In this document: in pieces, positions 46,202 through 55,493 of the stretch
How positions within the stretch are numbered: position 1 is the first letter of the stretch
How the letters are laid out: each line of letters opens with the position of its first letter
Source: an uncultured Kocuria sp.
GTDB lineage: Bacteria; Actinomycetota; Actinomycetes; Actinomycetales; Micrococcaceae
DNA: 64,000 nt
Direction of reading: 5' to 3'
Assembly: GCF_947500125.1 (NCBI RefSeq)
Contig: NZ_CANMRA010000022.1
Location: 1-64,000 of the forward strand
Position numbers and translations under genes: made by a program
Notes under the pieces: generated by a model
Databases searched by the model: none
Told to the model about the DNA's origin: nothing
Seen by the model: only the letters and a program-made list of their open reading frames with translations

Positions 46202-47086
46202 TCACCGGGACGGCGCCCGCCCCGCGGGCACGCCGCTCTCAGCGGCCGCCGGGCGGAGCGCCAGGATCCATCCGCCCGCGGCGCCGACGGCGAGCAGGAC
46301 GGCCGCGTAGCCGATGGCGGGCGCGCCCGTCCACGCCAGGGCGTCGCCGTGTCTCAGCAGGGCGACGCCCTGCAGGAGCGCGAAGACGAGGGCGCTCAGT
46401 CCGAGCGGGCGGACGGTGCGCACGTCGCCGCCCGCCAGGGCGTACGCGGCCGCCCAGCCGAGACCGACCAGCCAGGCCCCGACCGCCCGCGCCGTCAGCG
46501 CGGTCAGGGGCCACGGCCACAGCGCGGCGCTCTGCGCGGGCAGGACCAGGAGCGCGACACCGGTCAGCAGCAGGACGGCGGCGATCCCCGCCAGCAGCAG
46601 CCGCAGACCGGGCGGCAGCGGCGCCCGGGCCTCCGCCACGGACGCGGCGGCCGGCAGCCTGGACCGCGTCTGGACCCGGCCGATGACGAGCATCGCGACG
46701 GGCACGGCGGCGTAGATGGCCAACCACGCCCAGGTGGCGAACCGGGCGAGGAACGGGTGGTCCGGGGACAGGTGGAAGCGCTCGAGGTGGAGCAGGGTCA
46801 CGCCGAGGGTCAGTGCCGTGAAGACGAACACCGGCCAGACGGCCAGCTTCGCCCGGTCCCAGGCGGCGGAGCGGGCGCCCGCCACCTCGAGGACCGCGCT
46901 CGACCAGTACGCCGCGCCCAGGAAGACCGCGGTCATGGGCGGGTCGACCGTCCAGGCGAACCAGTCCGCCGTGCGCAGCGGGAACACGAACAGCAGCAGC
47001 CCCGCGAGGAACACCAGGAACGCGGCGACGAGGAGCAGCCTCCGCATCGCCGGGAGCAGCGGCGCGGCGTCAGCCCGGGAGGGCAT
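46202..47086 (-). CDS. Multi-pass membrane protein of unknown function
   Basis: A 294-residue protein that I do not recognise. It has about eight hydrophobic segments in two similar halves: residues ~17-130 and ~155-285 both begin with a basic loop and a long Leu/Val span, and WFAWTVDPPMTAVFLGAAY and LWPWPLTALTARAVGAWLV look like related positions. That suggests an internal duplication. Start 47086 is supported by AGGCGG upstream and overlaps the last 17 bp of the flavoprotein gene, so the two are probably co-expressed. Confidence 0.65.
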   Translation of the reverse strand: MPSRADAAPLLPAMRRLLLVAAFLVFLAGLLLFVFPLRTADWFAWTVDPPMTAVFLGAAYWSSAVLEVAGARSAAWDRAKLAVWPVFVFTALTLGVTLLHLERFHLSPDHPFLARFATWAWLAIYAAVPVAMLVIGRVQTRSRLPAAASVAEARAPLPPGLRLLLAGIAAVLLLTGVALLVLPAQSAALWPWPLTALTARAVGAWLVGLGWAAAYALAGGDVRTVRPLGLSALVFALLQGVALLRHGDALAWTGAPAIGYAAVLLAVGAAGGWILALRPAAAESGVPAGRAPSR

Positions 47087-48818
47087 CGCCGGCCGCCTGC
47101 TCGGGGGCAGCCTCGGGGCCGGCCGGCGGGTGCTCGGCCAGGTAGCCGTGCAGGAGCGCGATCACGGTGGCGCCGTCCCCGACGGCGGTCGCCACCCTCT
47201 TGATCGAGCCGGCCCGGACGTCGCCGATCGCGAAGACGCCCGGCATGGTCGTCTCCAGGAGCAGCGGCGGCACGGCCGGTTCCCTGGACACGGCGTCCCC
47301 GTCCGCCCGGGTGCCGCCCGTGCGCAGGAAGCCGGCGCTGTCGCGCTCCACCGCCCCGGGCAGCCACGCCGTCCGCGGCGCCGAGCCGATCAGCACGAAC
47401 AGCGCCGCCGCCTCGAGCTCCTCGGTGGACCCGCCCTCGGCGCCCCCGGTGGCGGCGACCTCGACGGCGGCGAGGCACCCGTCCAGCTCGCGGGCGCCCA
47501 CGACCGCGGTGCCGTAGCGGATGCTCACGTTCCGGGTCGCCTCGAGCTGGGCGATCAGGTAGTCCGACATGCTGGCCGCCAGCGAGGGTCCCCGCACCAG
47601 CAGCGTGACGTGCTTCGCGTAGCGCGCGACGTGCAGGGCCGCCTGCCCGGCCGAGTTGCCGCCGCCCACCACGCAGGCGCGCTGACCGGCCAGCGACGGC
47701 GCCTCGGAGACCGCGGCGCCGTAGAAGACGCCCCGGCCCACCAGCTCCTCGAGCTGCGGCACGCCGAGGCGGCGGTAGTCCACGCCGGTGGCCACCACGA
47801 CCGTGCGGCCCCGCACGACCCCGCCGTCGGACGTCGTCACCGTGCGCACGGACCCGTCGACCCCGAGGCTCTCCGCCTGCCGCATGAACAGGAACTCGGT
47901 CCCGAAGACCCAGGCCTGCTGGAAGGACCGGAAGGCCAGGTGGGCACCGCTCACGCCGCGGGAGAAGCCGGGGTAGTTGCGGATCAGCGAACTGGTGCCG
48001 GCCTGGCCGCCCACGGCCTGCTTCTCCACCACCATCGTGGAGAGGCCCTCGGACGAGGCGTACACCGCCGCCGCGAGGCCGGCGGGGCCGGCCCCGACGA
48101 TGACGACGTCGAAGACCGTGTCCGACGGGAGCGGTCGGCTCAGCCCGAACGCCTCGACGATCTCCGGGTCGCTGGGGTTCTCGAGGACGGTCGGCGGCGA
48201 GGTGAACTCCAGCACCAGGACCGGCAGCTCGGGGTCGTGCAGGCCCAGCCCCGCCAGCATCCGCTGCCCCGCCGGGGAGTCTGCCGCATCGAAGCCCACC
48301 GGGATGTGGTTGCGCACGAGGGTGTCGCGCAGCGAGCGGGCCCGGTCGTCGCGCTGCTCCCCGATCATCCGGACGGCCACGAACCCGGCGCCCTGGGCCA
48401 GGTGCCAGTCGTCGAGAGCGTCGGTGATCGCGCCGTGGAACTCCTCGTCGCGGGGTCGTTCGGGACGCAGGACGAGCAGGTCGGCGTGGCCCTGGGCGAG
48501 CGCCCTGAACACGGCGGGACCGCTGGCGAAGTCGCCCCAGATGACCGCGACGGCGCGTTTGGCGGCGGGGTGGTCGGCGTAGGCGCGCCGCAGGAGATCC
48601 AGGCCGCCGCGGTCGGCCGGACCGTAGCACCCGACGATGAGAGCCACCGTGCGGCCCCAGTGCCGCAGCCCCTGGAGCACCGCCCGGGCGTGGGCGTGGG
48701 AGCCGCAGACCACGACCTCGTAGTCGGCGCCGTAGCGTCGGCGCAGCTCGTCCCCCAGGATCTCCCGGGAGATCGGGTCGTCGGTCGCGATCAGCAGGAC
48801 CGGGACCGAGCCCTCCAT
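47070..48818 (-). CDS. Receiver-like/thioredoxin-reductase-like fusion flavoprotein
   Basis: A 582-residue fusion. Residues 1-~130 resemble a response-regulator receiver fold ([17 protein letters not shown] start). About 150-235 looks like a thioredoxin/glutaredoxin-fold segment without cysteines ([20 protein letters not shown]). From ~238 there is an NAD(P)/FAD oxidoreductase of thioredoxin-reductase type: [34 protein letters not shown] and [20 protein letters not shown]. The CxxC redox pair expected before the NAD motif is absent. The start is set by AGGAGG 8 nt before ATG 48818. The acceptor is unknown; a cysteine-less reductase may serve a non-disulfide substrate. Confidence 0.85.
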   Translation of the reverse strand: MEGSVPVLLIATDDPISREILGDELRRRYGADYEVVVCGSHAHARAVLQGLRHWGRTVALIVGCYGPADRGGLDLLRRAYADHPAAKRAVAVIWGDFASGPAVFRALAQGHADLLVLRPERPRDEEFHGAITDALDDWHLAQGAGFVAVRMIGEQRDDRARSLRDTLVRNHIPVGFDAADSPAGQRMLAGLGLHDPELPVLVLEFTSPPTVLENPSDPEIVEAFGLSRPLPSDTVFDVVIVGAGPAGLAAAVYASSEGLSTMVVEKQAVGGQAGTSSLIRNYPGFSRGVSGAHLAFRSFQQAWVFGTEFLFMRQAESLGVDGSVRTVTTSDGGVVRGRTVVVATGVDYRRLGVPQLEELVGRGVFYGAAVSEAPSLAGQRACVVGGGNSAGQAALHVARYAKHVTLLVRGPSLAASMSDYLIAQLEATRNVSIRYGTAVVGARELDGCLAAVEVAATGGAEGGSTEELEAAALFVLIGSAPRTAWLPGAVERDSAGFLRTGGTRADGDAVSREPAVPPLLLETTMPGVFAIGDVRAGSIKRVATAVGDGATVIALLHGYLAEHPPAGPEAAPEQAAGDALPG

Positions 48819-49075
48819 GGCCACCACCTCCTGGTGGATCATCGGCCGGATGGCGCTCACGGTACTCGCGCGGGTATCCGGGGACAAGGGGGTCTTCCCC
48901 GGGCCGAGGGGCACGGAGCGCGCCGGGAGGGCGCTCACGTCCTCCGCCGTCGTCCGCGCCCGCAGGACCGGTCCCTCCCGGGGCTGCGGCCCCGGGCACC
49001 GTCCCGGCCCCCGGGCACGGCGGGTCCCACCGCGCGGCCGCCGTGCCCGGCTGGGCGGCGGCCGCCGGAGGCCGG

Positions 49076-49888
49076 CTACGGGGCGGTGGCCCGGACGGCC
49101 TCCGTGAGCTGGCGCGCGGCCTGCACCACGACCTCGGCGTGCAGCCGCCCCGGCTGCCGGGTGAGCCGTTCGATCGGCCCGGAGATCGACACCGCGGCGA
49201 TCACCCGGCCCGAGGGCCCGCGCACCGGCGCCGAGACGGAGGCGATGCCCGGTTCCCGCTCGCCCAGCGACTGTGCCCAGCCTCGGCGGCGCACCCCCGC
49301 CAGCACCGTCGCGGAGAAGCGTGCGTGGCGCAGGCCCTCGAGGAGCCGGTCGTGGTCCTCCCACGCGACGAGCACCTGCGCGGCGGAGCCCGCCTTCATC
49401 GACAGCTGCGTGCCCACGGGGATCGTGTCCCGCAGCCCGATCGGCCGCTCGGCCGAGGCCACGCACACGCGCCAGTCGCCCTGGCGGCGGAAGATCTGCG
49501 CGGACTCCCCGGTGGCGTCGCGCAGGTTCACCAGCACGGGGCCGGCGGCGGCGATGAGACGGTCCTCGCCGGCCGCGGAGGCCAGTTCCACGAGCCGGGA
49601 GCCGAGCACGAACCGGCCCTGGATGTCCCGGCCCACGAACCGGTGGTGGGCCAGCGCCACGGCCAGCCGGTGCACGGTGGGGCGGGCGAGCCCCGTGGCG
49701 CTCACCAGCTGGGCGAGCGTCGCCGGCCCGGCCTCGAGGGCGTCGAGGATCATCGCGGCCTTGTCGACCACCCCCACCCCGCTGGGCGCGGTGGCCGCGG
49801 CCAGCGCCAGGGCCTCTCCGGTGCCCTGCCCGCCGAGCGGAGTGCCGAGCGGGGCGCCGGACGGGTCCATGTGTCCAGATGTGTCCAT
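49076..49888 (-). CDS. IclR-family regulator, LtbR/NdgR type
   Basis: A 270-residue IclR-type regulator divergent from leuCD. The N-terminal helix-turn-helix spans about 58-85 ([20 protein letters not shown]), and the C-terminal effector domain carries [20 protein letters not shown] and [24 protein letters not shown]. In actinobacteria the regulator in this position (LtbR in Corynebacterium, NdgR in Streptomyces) controls leucine genes. ATG 49888 follows CAGTAT by 6 nt, so the mRNA is likely leaderless. An operator lies between its -35 and -10. An internal ATG at 49870 is an alternative. Effector not visible. Confidence 0.9.
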   Translation of the reverse strand: MDTSGHMDPSGAPLGTPLGGQGTGEALALAAATAPSGVGVVDKAAMILDALEAGPATLAQLVSATGLARPTVHRLAVALAHHRFVGRDIQGRFVLGSRLVELASAAGEDRLIAAAGPVLVNLRDATGESAQIFRRQGDWRVCVASAERPIGLRDTIPVGTQLSMKAGSAAQVLVAWEDHDRLLEGLRHARFSATVLAGVRRRGWAQSLGEREPGIASVSAPVRGPSGRVIAAVSISGPIERLTRQPGRLHAEVVVQAARQLTEAVRATAP

Positions 49889-49894
49889 GCACTG

Positions 49895-49923
49895 ATACTG
49901 CCGTCTCAGAATGTGAGAAGCAA
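49895..49923 (-). promoter_or_regulatory. iclR promoter with internal operator
   Basis: Minus-strand -35 TTGCTT (49918-49923), 17 bp, -10 CAGTAT (49895-49900), 6 nt before the ATG. The perfect inverted repeat TCTCA-N5-TGAGA (49904-49918) fills the spacer, so binding would block iclR and, with leuC divergent, probably leuCD too. Confidence 0.7.
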
Positions 49924-50002
49924 GCCGGAAAGCTGGCCCGGCGCGAGCCGTGCGCCGACCATGGAGGAAACACGTTGCACAGGCAGCACGGAAGGATCCG
50001 CC

Positions 50003-51490
50003 ATGCCGGACTACCAGTCCTCGACCCCCACCACGACCTCCGCCGCGACGTCGGCCACCGCCTCCGGAGCCGCGGGCGGACGCACCCTCGCCGAGAAGGT
50101 GTGGGCGGACCACCTCGTGCGCAAGGGCGAGGACGGCCGGCCGGATCTGCTCTACATCGACCTCCACCTGCTCCACGAGGTCACCTCGCCGCAGGCCTTC
50201 GAAGGCCTGCGGCTGGCGGGCCGCCCGCTGCGCCGTCCCGATCTGACGATCGCCACGGAGGACCACAACACGCCCACGCAGGACATCTTCTCCCGCATCG
50301 CCGACGACACGTCCCGCAAGCAGATCGAGACCCTGCGGGCCAACTGCGCCGAGTTCGGCGTGCGCCTGCACCCGCTCGGGGACGCCGAGCAGGGCATCGT
50401 GCACGTGGTGGGCCCCCAGCTGGGCCTCACCCAGCCGGGGATGACCGTGGTCTGCGGCGACTCCCACACCTCCACCCACGGGGCGTTCGGCGCCCTGGCC
50501 TTCGGCATCGGCACCTCCGAGGTCGAGCACGTGATGGCCACCCAGACGCTGCCGCTGGCCCCCTTCCGGACCATGGCCATCACCGTCGAGGGCACGCTGC
50601 GCCCGGGGGTGTCCGCCAAGGACATCATCCTGGCCGTGATCGCGAAGATCGGCACCGGCGGCGGACAGGGCTACGTCCTGGAGTACCGGGGCTCGGCCAT
50701 CCGCGCCCTGTCCATGGAGGCCCGGATGACCATCTGCAACATGTCGATCGAGGCCGGCGCCCGCGCGGGCATGATCGCCCCCGACGACACCACGTTCGAC
50801 TACGTCCGGGACCGCCCGCACGCGCCGCAGGGCGCCGACTGGGACGCGGCCGTCGAGTACTGGCGGACCCTGCGCACCGACGAGGACGCCGTCTTCGACG
50901 CCGAGGTCTTCCTCGACGCGGACGAGCTCGAGCCGTTCGTCACCTGGGGCACCAACCCCGGCCAGGGCGTCCCGCTGTCCCAGTCCGTCCCCGACCCCGA
51001 GGACATCGGGGACGAGAACGACAAGGCCAACGCCCGCCGGGCCCTGGAGTACATGGGCCTGGCCGCCGGCACCCCGATGAAAGAGATCCCGGTGGACACC
51101 GTCTTCCTGGGCTCCTGCACCAACTCCCGGATCGAGGACCTGCGGGCCGCGGCGGAGATCGTCAAGGGCCGCACCAAGGCCGAGAACGTCCGGATGATGG
51201 TGGTGCCCGGCTCCGCCAAGGTGCGGCTGCAGGCCGAGGCCGAGGGCCTGGACCGGGTGTTCAAGGAGTTCGGCGCCGACTGGCGCTTCGCGGGCTGCTC
51301 GATGTGCCTGGGCATGAACCCGGACCAGCTCGCCCCCGGCGAGCGGTGCGCCTCGACGTCGAACCGCAACTTCGAGGGCCGGCAGGGCAAGGGGGGGCGC
51401 ACCCACCTCGTCTCGCCCGTGGTGGCCGCGGCCACCGCGGTGCGCGGCACGCTGTCCTCCCCGTCCGACCTCGCGTCCGCCGGCGCCTGA
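50003..51490 (+). CDS. leuC: 3-isopropylmalate dehydratase large subunit
   Basis: A 495-residue aconitase-family subunit carrying a [4Fe-4S] cluster; with LeuD it isomerises 2- to 3-isopropylmalate in leucine synthesis. Cluster cysteines are C372 (GSCTNSR), C432 and C435 (GCSMCLGMN). [13 protein letters not shown] and [10 protein letters not shown] are family signatures. ATG 50003 follows GAAGGA; an in-frame ATG at 49961 lacks a site. Operon with leuD (32 bp gap), under the IclR operator. Confidence 0.97.
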   Translation: MPDYQSSTPTTTSAATSATASGAAGGRTLAEKVWADHLVRKGEDGRPDLLYIDLHLLHEVTSPQAFEGLRLAGRPLRRPDLTIATEDHNTPTQDIFSRIADDTSRKQIETLRANCAEFGVRLHPLGDAEQGIVHVVGPQLGLTQPGMTVVCGDSHTSTHGAFGALAFGIGTSEVEHVMATQTLPLAPFRTMAITVEGTLRPGVSAKDIILAVIAKIGTGGGQGYVLEYRGSAIRALSMEARMTICNMSIEAGARAGMIAPDDTTFDYVRDRPHAPQGADWDAAVEYWRTLRTDEDAVFDAEVFLDADELEPFVTWGTNPGQGVPLSQSVPDPEDIGDENDKANARRALEYMGLAAGTPMKEIPVDTVFLGSCTNSRIEDLRAAAEIVKGRTKAENVRMMVVPGSAKVRLQAEAEGLDRVFKEFGADWRFAGCSMCLGMNPDQLAPGERCASTSNRNFEGRQGKGGRTHLVSPVVAAATAVRGTLSSPSDLASAGA

Positions 51491-51522
51491 GCCCTCGACC
51501 CGAAGCCCAGAAAGGCCCTGCC

Positions 51523-52122
51523 ATGGAGAAGTTCACCACCCACCGGGGAGTCGGCGTCCCGCTGCGCCAGTCCAACGTGGACACCGACCAGATCATCCCG
51601 GCCGTCTACCTCAAGCGGATCACCAAGACCGGCTTCGAGGACGCCCTGTTCGCCGCCTGGCGCAAGAACGAGGACTTCGTGCTCAACCGGGAGCCGTACC
51701 GGCACGGCTCCGTGCTGGTGGCCGGGCCCGACTTCGGCACCGGCTCCTCCCGCGAGCACGCGGTGTGGGCGCTGCGCGACTACGGCTTCAAGGCCGTGAT
51801 CTCCTCCCGGTTCGCGGACATCTTCCGCGGCAACTCGGGCAAGCAGGGCCTGCTGGCCGCGCAGGTGGACCAGGCGGACGTCGAGCTGCTGTGGAAGCTG
51901 ATCGAGGAGCACCCGGGCACCGAGATCGAGGTGGATCTCGAGTCGCGCACCGTGACGTGCGACACGGTCACCGTCCCGTTCACCATCGACGACTACACGC
52001 GCTGGCGCCTCATGGAGGGCCTGGACGACATCGGTCTCACCCTCCAGCGCGAGGAGGACATCGTCGCGTTCGAGGCCGGGCGCCCCGCGTTCAAGCCGAC
52101 CACGCTGCCCGCCCGCACCTGA
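51523..52122 (+). CDS. leuD: 3-isopropylmalate dehydratase small subunit
   Basis: A 199-residue swivel-domain partner of Leu[18 protein letters not shown] and [17 protein letters not shown] are the family landmarks and contribute substrate contacts. Full length. ATG 51523 follows GAAAGG. Last gene of leuCD, followed by a terminator. Confidence 0.97.
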   Translation: MEKFTTHRGVGVPLRQSNVDTDQIIPAVYLKRITKTGFEDALFAAWRKNEDFVLNREPYRHGSVLVAGPDFGTGSSREHAVWALRDYGFKAVISSRFADIFRGNSGKQGLLAAQVDQADVELLWKLIEEHPGTEIEVDLESRTVTCDTVTVPFTIDDYTRWRLMEGLDDIGLTLQREEDIVAFEAGRPAFKPTTLPART

Positions 52123-52138
52123 CCTCGCCACGGCCTGC

Positions 52139-52176
52139 ACGGCCCGGCGGAGCCCTCCACGGCCCCGCCGGGCCGT
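52139..52176 (+). terminator. Terminator of leuCD
   Basis: Perfect 12-bp stem (52139-52150 with 52165-52176), 14-nt loop, 16 bp after leuD. Confidence 0.7.
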
Positions 52177-52295
52177 CGTGCTGTCCCGGACACGCACGAC
52201 GTCCGCCCTTGTGCGGGGGCCCGCGCCGGGGAACCTACACTGTACGGGTGCCGCTCCCGCTCGGGGGTGGCCCGGCAACAGCAGATCGGAAGGTC

Positions 52296-53612
52296 ATGAG
52301 CAGCGCACTGCACATCACGGGCGGGGTCCCCCTGTCCGGGCAGGTCACCGTGCGAGGTGCCAAGAACCTCGTCCCCAAGGCCATGGTGGCCGCCCTCCTG
52401 GGCTCCACGCCGTCCGTCCTGGCGAACGTGCCCGAGATCAAGGACGTCCAGGTCGTCACGAACCTGCTGGCGCTGCACGGGGTCGACGTGGGGCGCGAGG
52501 ACGGCCGACTCTCCCTGGACCCCTGCAACGTCACCACGGCGCGGCACGCGGACATCGACGCCCACGCCGGGGACTCCCGGATCCCGATCCTGCTGTGCGG
52601 GCCCCTGCTGCACGCCATCGGCGAGGCGTTCATCCCCGACCTCGGCGGGTGCAAGATCGGCGACCGGCCGATCAACTACCACCTCGACGTGCTGCGCCAC
52701 TTCGGCGCCCGCGTCGAGAAGCTGGAGTCCGGGATCCGGATGAGCGCGCCGCACGGCCTGCACGGCGCCAAGGTCGAGCTGCCCTACCCCTCGGTCGGCG
52801 CGACCGAGCAGGTGCTGCTCACCGCCACCCGCGCCGACGGCCACACCGAGCTGCGCGGCGCCGCCACCGAGCCCGAGATCATGGACCTCATCGCGATCCT
52901 GCAGAAGATGGGCGCCATCATCACGGTCCAGACCGACCGGGTGATCCGCATCGAGGGCGTCCCCGAGCTCACCGGCTACCGGCACCGGGCCATGCCCGAC
53001 CGCATCGAGGCGGCGTCCTGGGGCTCCGCCGCCCTCGCCACCGGCGGCGACATCTTCGTGGCCGGCGCCCGGCAGTCCGACATGATGACCTTCCTCAACA
53101 CCTTCCGCAAGATCGGCGGCGGCCTCGACATCACCGAGGACGGCATCCGCTTCTACCACCCCGGCGGGAACCTCAACCCGCTCATCGTCGAGACCGACGT
53201 GCACCCCGGGTTCATGACCGACTGGCAGCAGCCGCTGGTGGTCGCCCTGACCCAGGCCTCGGGCGTGTCCATCGTGCACGAGACCGTGTACGAGAACCGC
53301 TTCGGCTTCACGGCCGCGCTCAACCGGATGGGGGCCACGATCCAGCTGCACCGCGAGTGCCTGGGCTCCGTGCCGTGCCGCTTCGGGCAGCGCAACTTCG
53401 TGCACTCGGCCGTCATCTCCGGGCCGACCCCGCTGCAGGCGTCGGAGATCAACATCCCCGACCTGCGCGGCGGCTTCTCCCACCTCATCGCGGCCATGGC
53501 CGCCGAGGGCACGTCCCACGTCACGGGGGTGGAGCTCATCGAGCGCGGCTACGAGCACTTCACCCACAAGCTGGCGGGGCTCGGGGCGTCGTTCGAGCTC
53601 GACGGCGAGTGA
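52296..53612 (+). CDS. murA: UDP-N-acetylglucosamine 1-carboxyvinyltransferase
   Basis: A 438-residue enolpyruvyl transferase, first committed step of peptidoglycan synthesis. The N-terminal RGAKNLVPKAM carries the catalytic Lys-Asn. The active-site Cys119 is in GGCKIGDRP, the Cys (fosfomycin-sensitive) form, not the Asp form of mycobacteria. The start is uncertain. ATG 52296 has GGAAGG only 2 nt away. GTG 52248, 16 codons upstream and in frame, lies 6 nt after TACACT (52236-52241) and may be a leaderless start. Begins a murA-plsC-gpsA-ddl run. Confidence 0.94.
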   Translation: MSSALHITGGVPLSGQVTVRGAKNLVPKAMVAALLGSTPSVLANVPEIKDVQVVTNLLALHGVDVGREDGRLSLDPCNVTTARHADIDAHAGDSRIPILLCGPLLHAIGEAFIPDLGGCKIGDRPINYHLDVLRHFGARVEKLESGIRMSAPHGLHGAKVELPYPSVGATEQVLLTATRADGHTELRGAATEPEIMDLIAILQKMGAIITVQTDRVIRIEGVPELTGYRHRAMPDRIEAASWGSAALATGGDIFVAGARQSDMMTFLNTFRKIGGGLDITEDGIRFYHPGGNLNPLIVETDVHPGFMTDWQQPLVVALTQASGVSIVHETVYENRFGFTAALNRMGATIQLHRECLGSVPCRFGQRNFVHSAVISGPTPLQASEINIPDLRGGFSHLIAAMAAEGTSHVTGVELIERGYEHFTHKLAGLGASFELDGE

Positions 53613-53625
53613 GCCGGGCCCGCCG

Positions 53626-54375
53626 ATGAGCCGCACCTCGAACCGCCGCCTCTTCCGCGTGCTCGCGGGCGTCGTGAAACCCGCCTACGGGCTGGTGGCG
53701 CGGCTGCGCTGGACGGGGGAGGAGCACCTGCCCGCCGCGGGAGGGTTCATCGTGGTGCCCAACCACCTCACCGAGCTCGATCCCCTGACGGTCGCCATCA
53801 CGCTCTACGACAACGGGATCATGCCGCGCTTCCTGGCGAAGGAGTCGCTGTTCCGCGCCCCCGGCGTGGGGGCGGTGCTCCGGGCCACGGGCCAGGTCCC
53901 CGTGCTGCGCGGCACGGCGGACGCCGCGGCGGCGCTCACGGCCGCCCGCGCCGAACTGGCCTCCGGCGGCGCGGTGGTGATCTACCCCGAGGGGACCCTC
54001 ACCCGTGACCCCGACCGGTGGCCGATGACCGGGCACACGGGGGCCGCACGCCTGGCCCTCGCCACCGGGGCCCCCGTGGTCCCGGTGGCGCACTGGGGGG
54101 ACCAGGAGGTCCTCGACCACGACCGCTCCACCGGCCGGCGCACCGTCCGCCTCTTCCCCCGGAAGGACGTGCGCGTGCGGATCGGGCCGCCCGTGGACCT
54201 CGCGCCGTGGCGGGACGACGTCCCCGACCTGACCCGTCCGGTGGGCCGCGACGCGGCACGGCTCGAGGACGCCACCGACGCCGTCATGCGCGCCGTGGCC
54301 CGGGAGCTCGCGGTGCTGCGCGGGACGGACGCGCCGGCCGCCCTCTGGGACCGCCGCCGAGGAGGCCGCCCGTGA
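53626..54375 (+). CDS. plsC: 1-acyl-sn-glycerol-3-phosphate acyltransferase
   Basis: A 249-residue PlsC-type acyltransferase, adding the second acyl chain to make phosphatidic acid. The HX4D motif is NHLTELD (His47, Asp52) and the phosphate-binding block is VIYPEGTLTRD. Membrane-associated. It starts 13 bp after murA and overlaps gpsA by GTGA. Confidence 0.9.
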   Translation: MSRTSNRRLFRVLAGVVKPAYGLVARLRWTGEEHLPAAGGFIVVPNHLTELDPLTVAITLYDNGIMPRFLAKESLFRAPGVGAVLRATGQVPVLRGTADAAAALTAARAELASGGAVVIYPEGTLTRDPDRWPMTGHTGAARLALATGAPVVPVAHWGDQEVLDHDRSTGRRTVRLFPRKDVRVRIGPPVDLAPWRDDVPDLTRPVGRDAARLEDATDAVMRAVARELAVLRGTDAPAALWDRRRGGRP

Positions 54376-55493
54376 CGAAGCCCGAGACCACCGCTCCGTC
54401 CCCCGGCGCGCTGCCCGCCGCCGGGCCGCGGAGGATCGCCGTCCTCGGCGCCGGGTCGTGGGGCACGACCTTCGCCAAGATCCTCGCCGACAGCGCCCGG
54501 GAGGCCGCCCACGACCGTCACGAGCCGCTCGGGCGGACCGTGGCGCTGTGGGGCCGCAGCGGCACGGCGATGGACCACACCGCGCGCACCCGCGTCAACG
54601 ACCGCTACGTCCCGGGCATCCGGCTGCCCGAGCGCCTGGAGATCACCGCCGACCTCGCCGCCGCGGTGCACGGGGCGGACCTCGTGGTCCTCGCCGTGCC
54701 CGCCCAGTCCCTGCGCGCCCAGCTGGCCGCCGTGGCCGGGCACCTCGGGCGGGACGCCGTGGTGCTGTCCCTCGCCAAGGGGCTCGAGCGGGACACGGGG
54801 CTGCGGATGAGCGAGGTGGTCGCCGAGGAGCTGGGACGGGCCACCGGCCTGGGCCCCGAGCACTGGCGGGAGCGCACGTGCGTGCTCTCCGGGCCCAACC
54901 TGGCCATGGAGATCGCGGAGGAGCAGCCCACGGCCTCCGTCGTGGCGGCGCCCGCCACGGAGCTGGCCAGCTGGGTGGCCCACGCCTGCCGGACCCGCTA
55001 CTTCCGGCCCTACACGAACACGGACGTGGTGGGCACCGAGATCGGCGGCGTCGTCAAGAACGTCATCGCCCTCGGCGTGGGCATCGCCGACGGCCGCCAC
55101 TTCGGGGAGAACTCCAAGGCCTCCATCATCACCCGCGGTCTCGCCGAGACCACCCGGCTCGCGCTCGCCCTGGGCGGGAGGCTGGAGACCCTCTCCGGGC
55201 TCGCCGGGCTGGGGGACCTCGTGGCCACCTGCTCCTCGCCGCTGTCCCGCAACCGCACCGCGGGCCGGCTCCTCGGCCTGGGCCTGACCCCCGAGGAGGT
55301 GCAGGAGGAGATGACCCAGACGGCCGAGGGCATCAAGTCCGCCCCGGCCGTGCTCGCCCTGGCCCGCCGCCACGGCGTGGACATGCCCATCACCGAGGCC
55401 GTCGTGGCCATCCTCCGCGAGGAGATCACCATCGACGACGTGGCTCAGCTGCTGCTGGGCCGAGAGATCAAATCCGAAGGGACCGCCCCATGA
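54372..55493 (+). CDS. gpsA: Glycerol-3-phosphate dehydrogenase [NAD(P)+]
   Basis: A 373-residue enzyme reducing dihydroxyacetone phosphate to sn-glycerol-3-phosphate, the backbone for PlsC-type acylation. GAGSWG (26-31) is the Rossmann motif. Catalytic Lys is in GGVVKNVIALGVGI, with SLAKGLE and ETLSGLAGLGDLVATC downstream. An ~20-residue linker precedes the domain. GTG 54372 follows GGAGG and overlaps the plsC stop; its own stop overlaps ddl (ATGA). Confidence 0.96.
   Translation: MTKPETTAPSPGALPAAGPRRIAVLGAGSWGTTFAKILADSAREAAHDRHEPLGRTVALWGRSGTAMDHTARTRVNDRYVPGIRLPERLEITADLAAAVHGADLVVLAVPAQSLRAQLAAVAGHLGRDAVVLSLAKGLERDTGLRMSEVVAEELGRATGLGPEHWRERTCVLSGPNLAMEIAEEQPTASVVAAPATELASWVAHACRTRYFRPYTNTDVVGTEIGGVVKNVIALGVGIADGRHFGENSKASIITRGLAETTRLALALGGRLETLSGLAGLGDLVATCSSPLSRNRTAGRLLGLGLTPEEVQEEMTQTAEGIKSAPAVLALARRHGVDMPITEAVVAILREEITIDDVAQLLLGREIKSEGTAP

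Noticed and set aside
46716-49895. 1059-codon plus-strand open frame
   Set aside because: Antisense to the fusion flavoprotein and IclR genes, with a low-complexity translation and no family resemblance.
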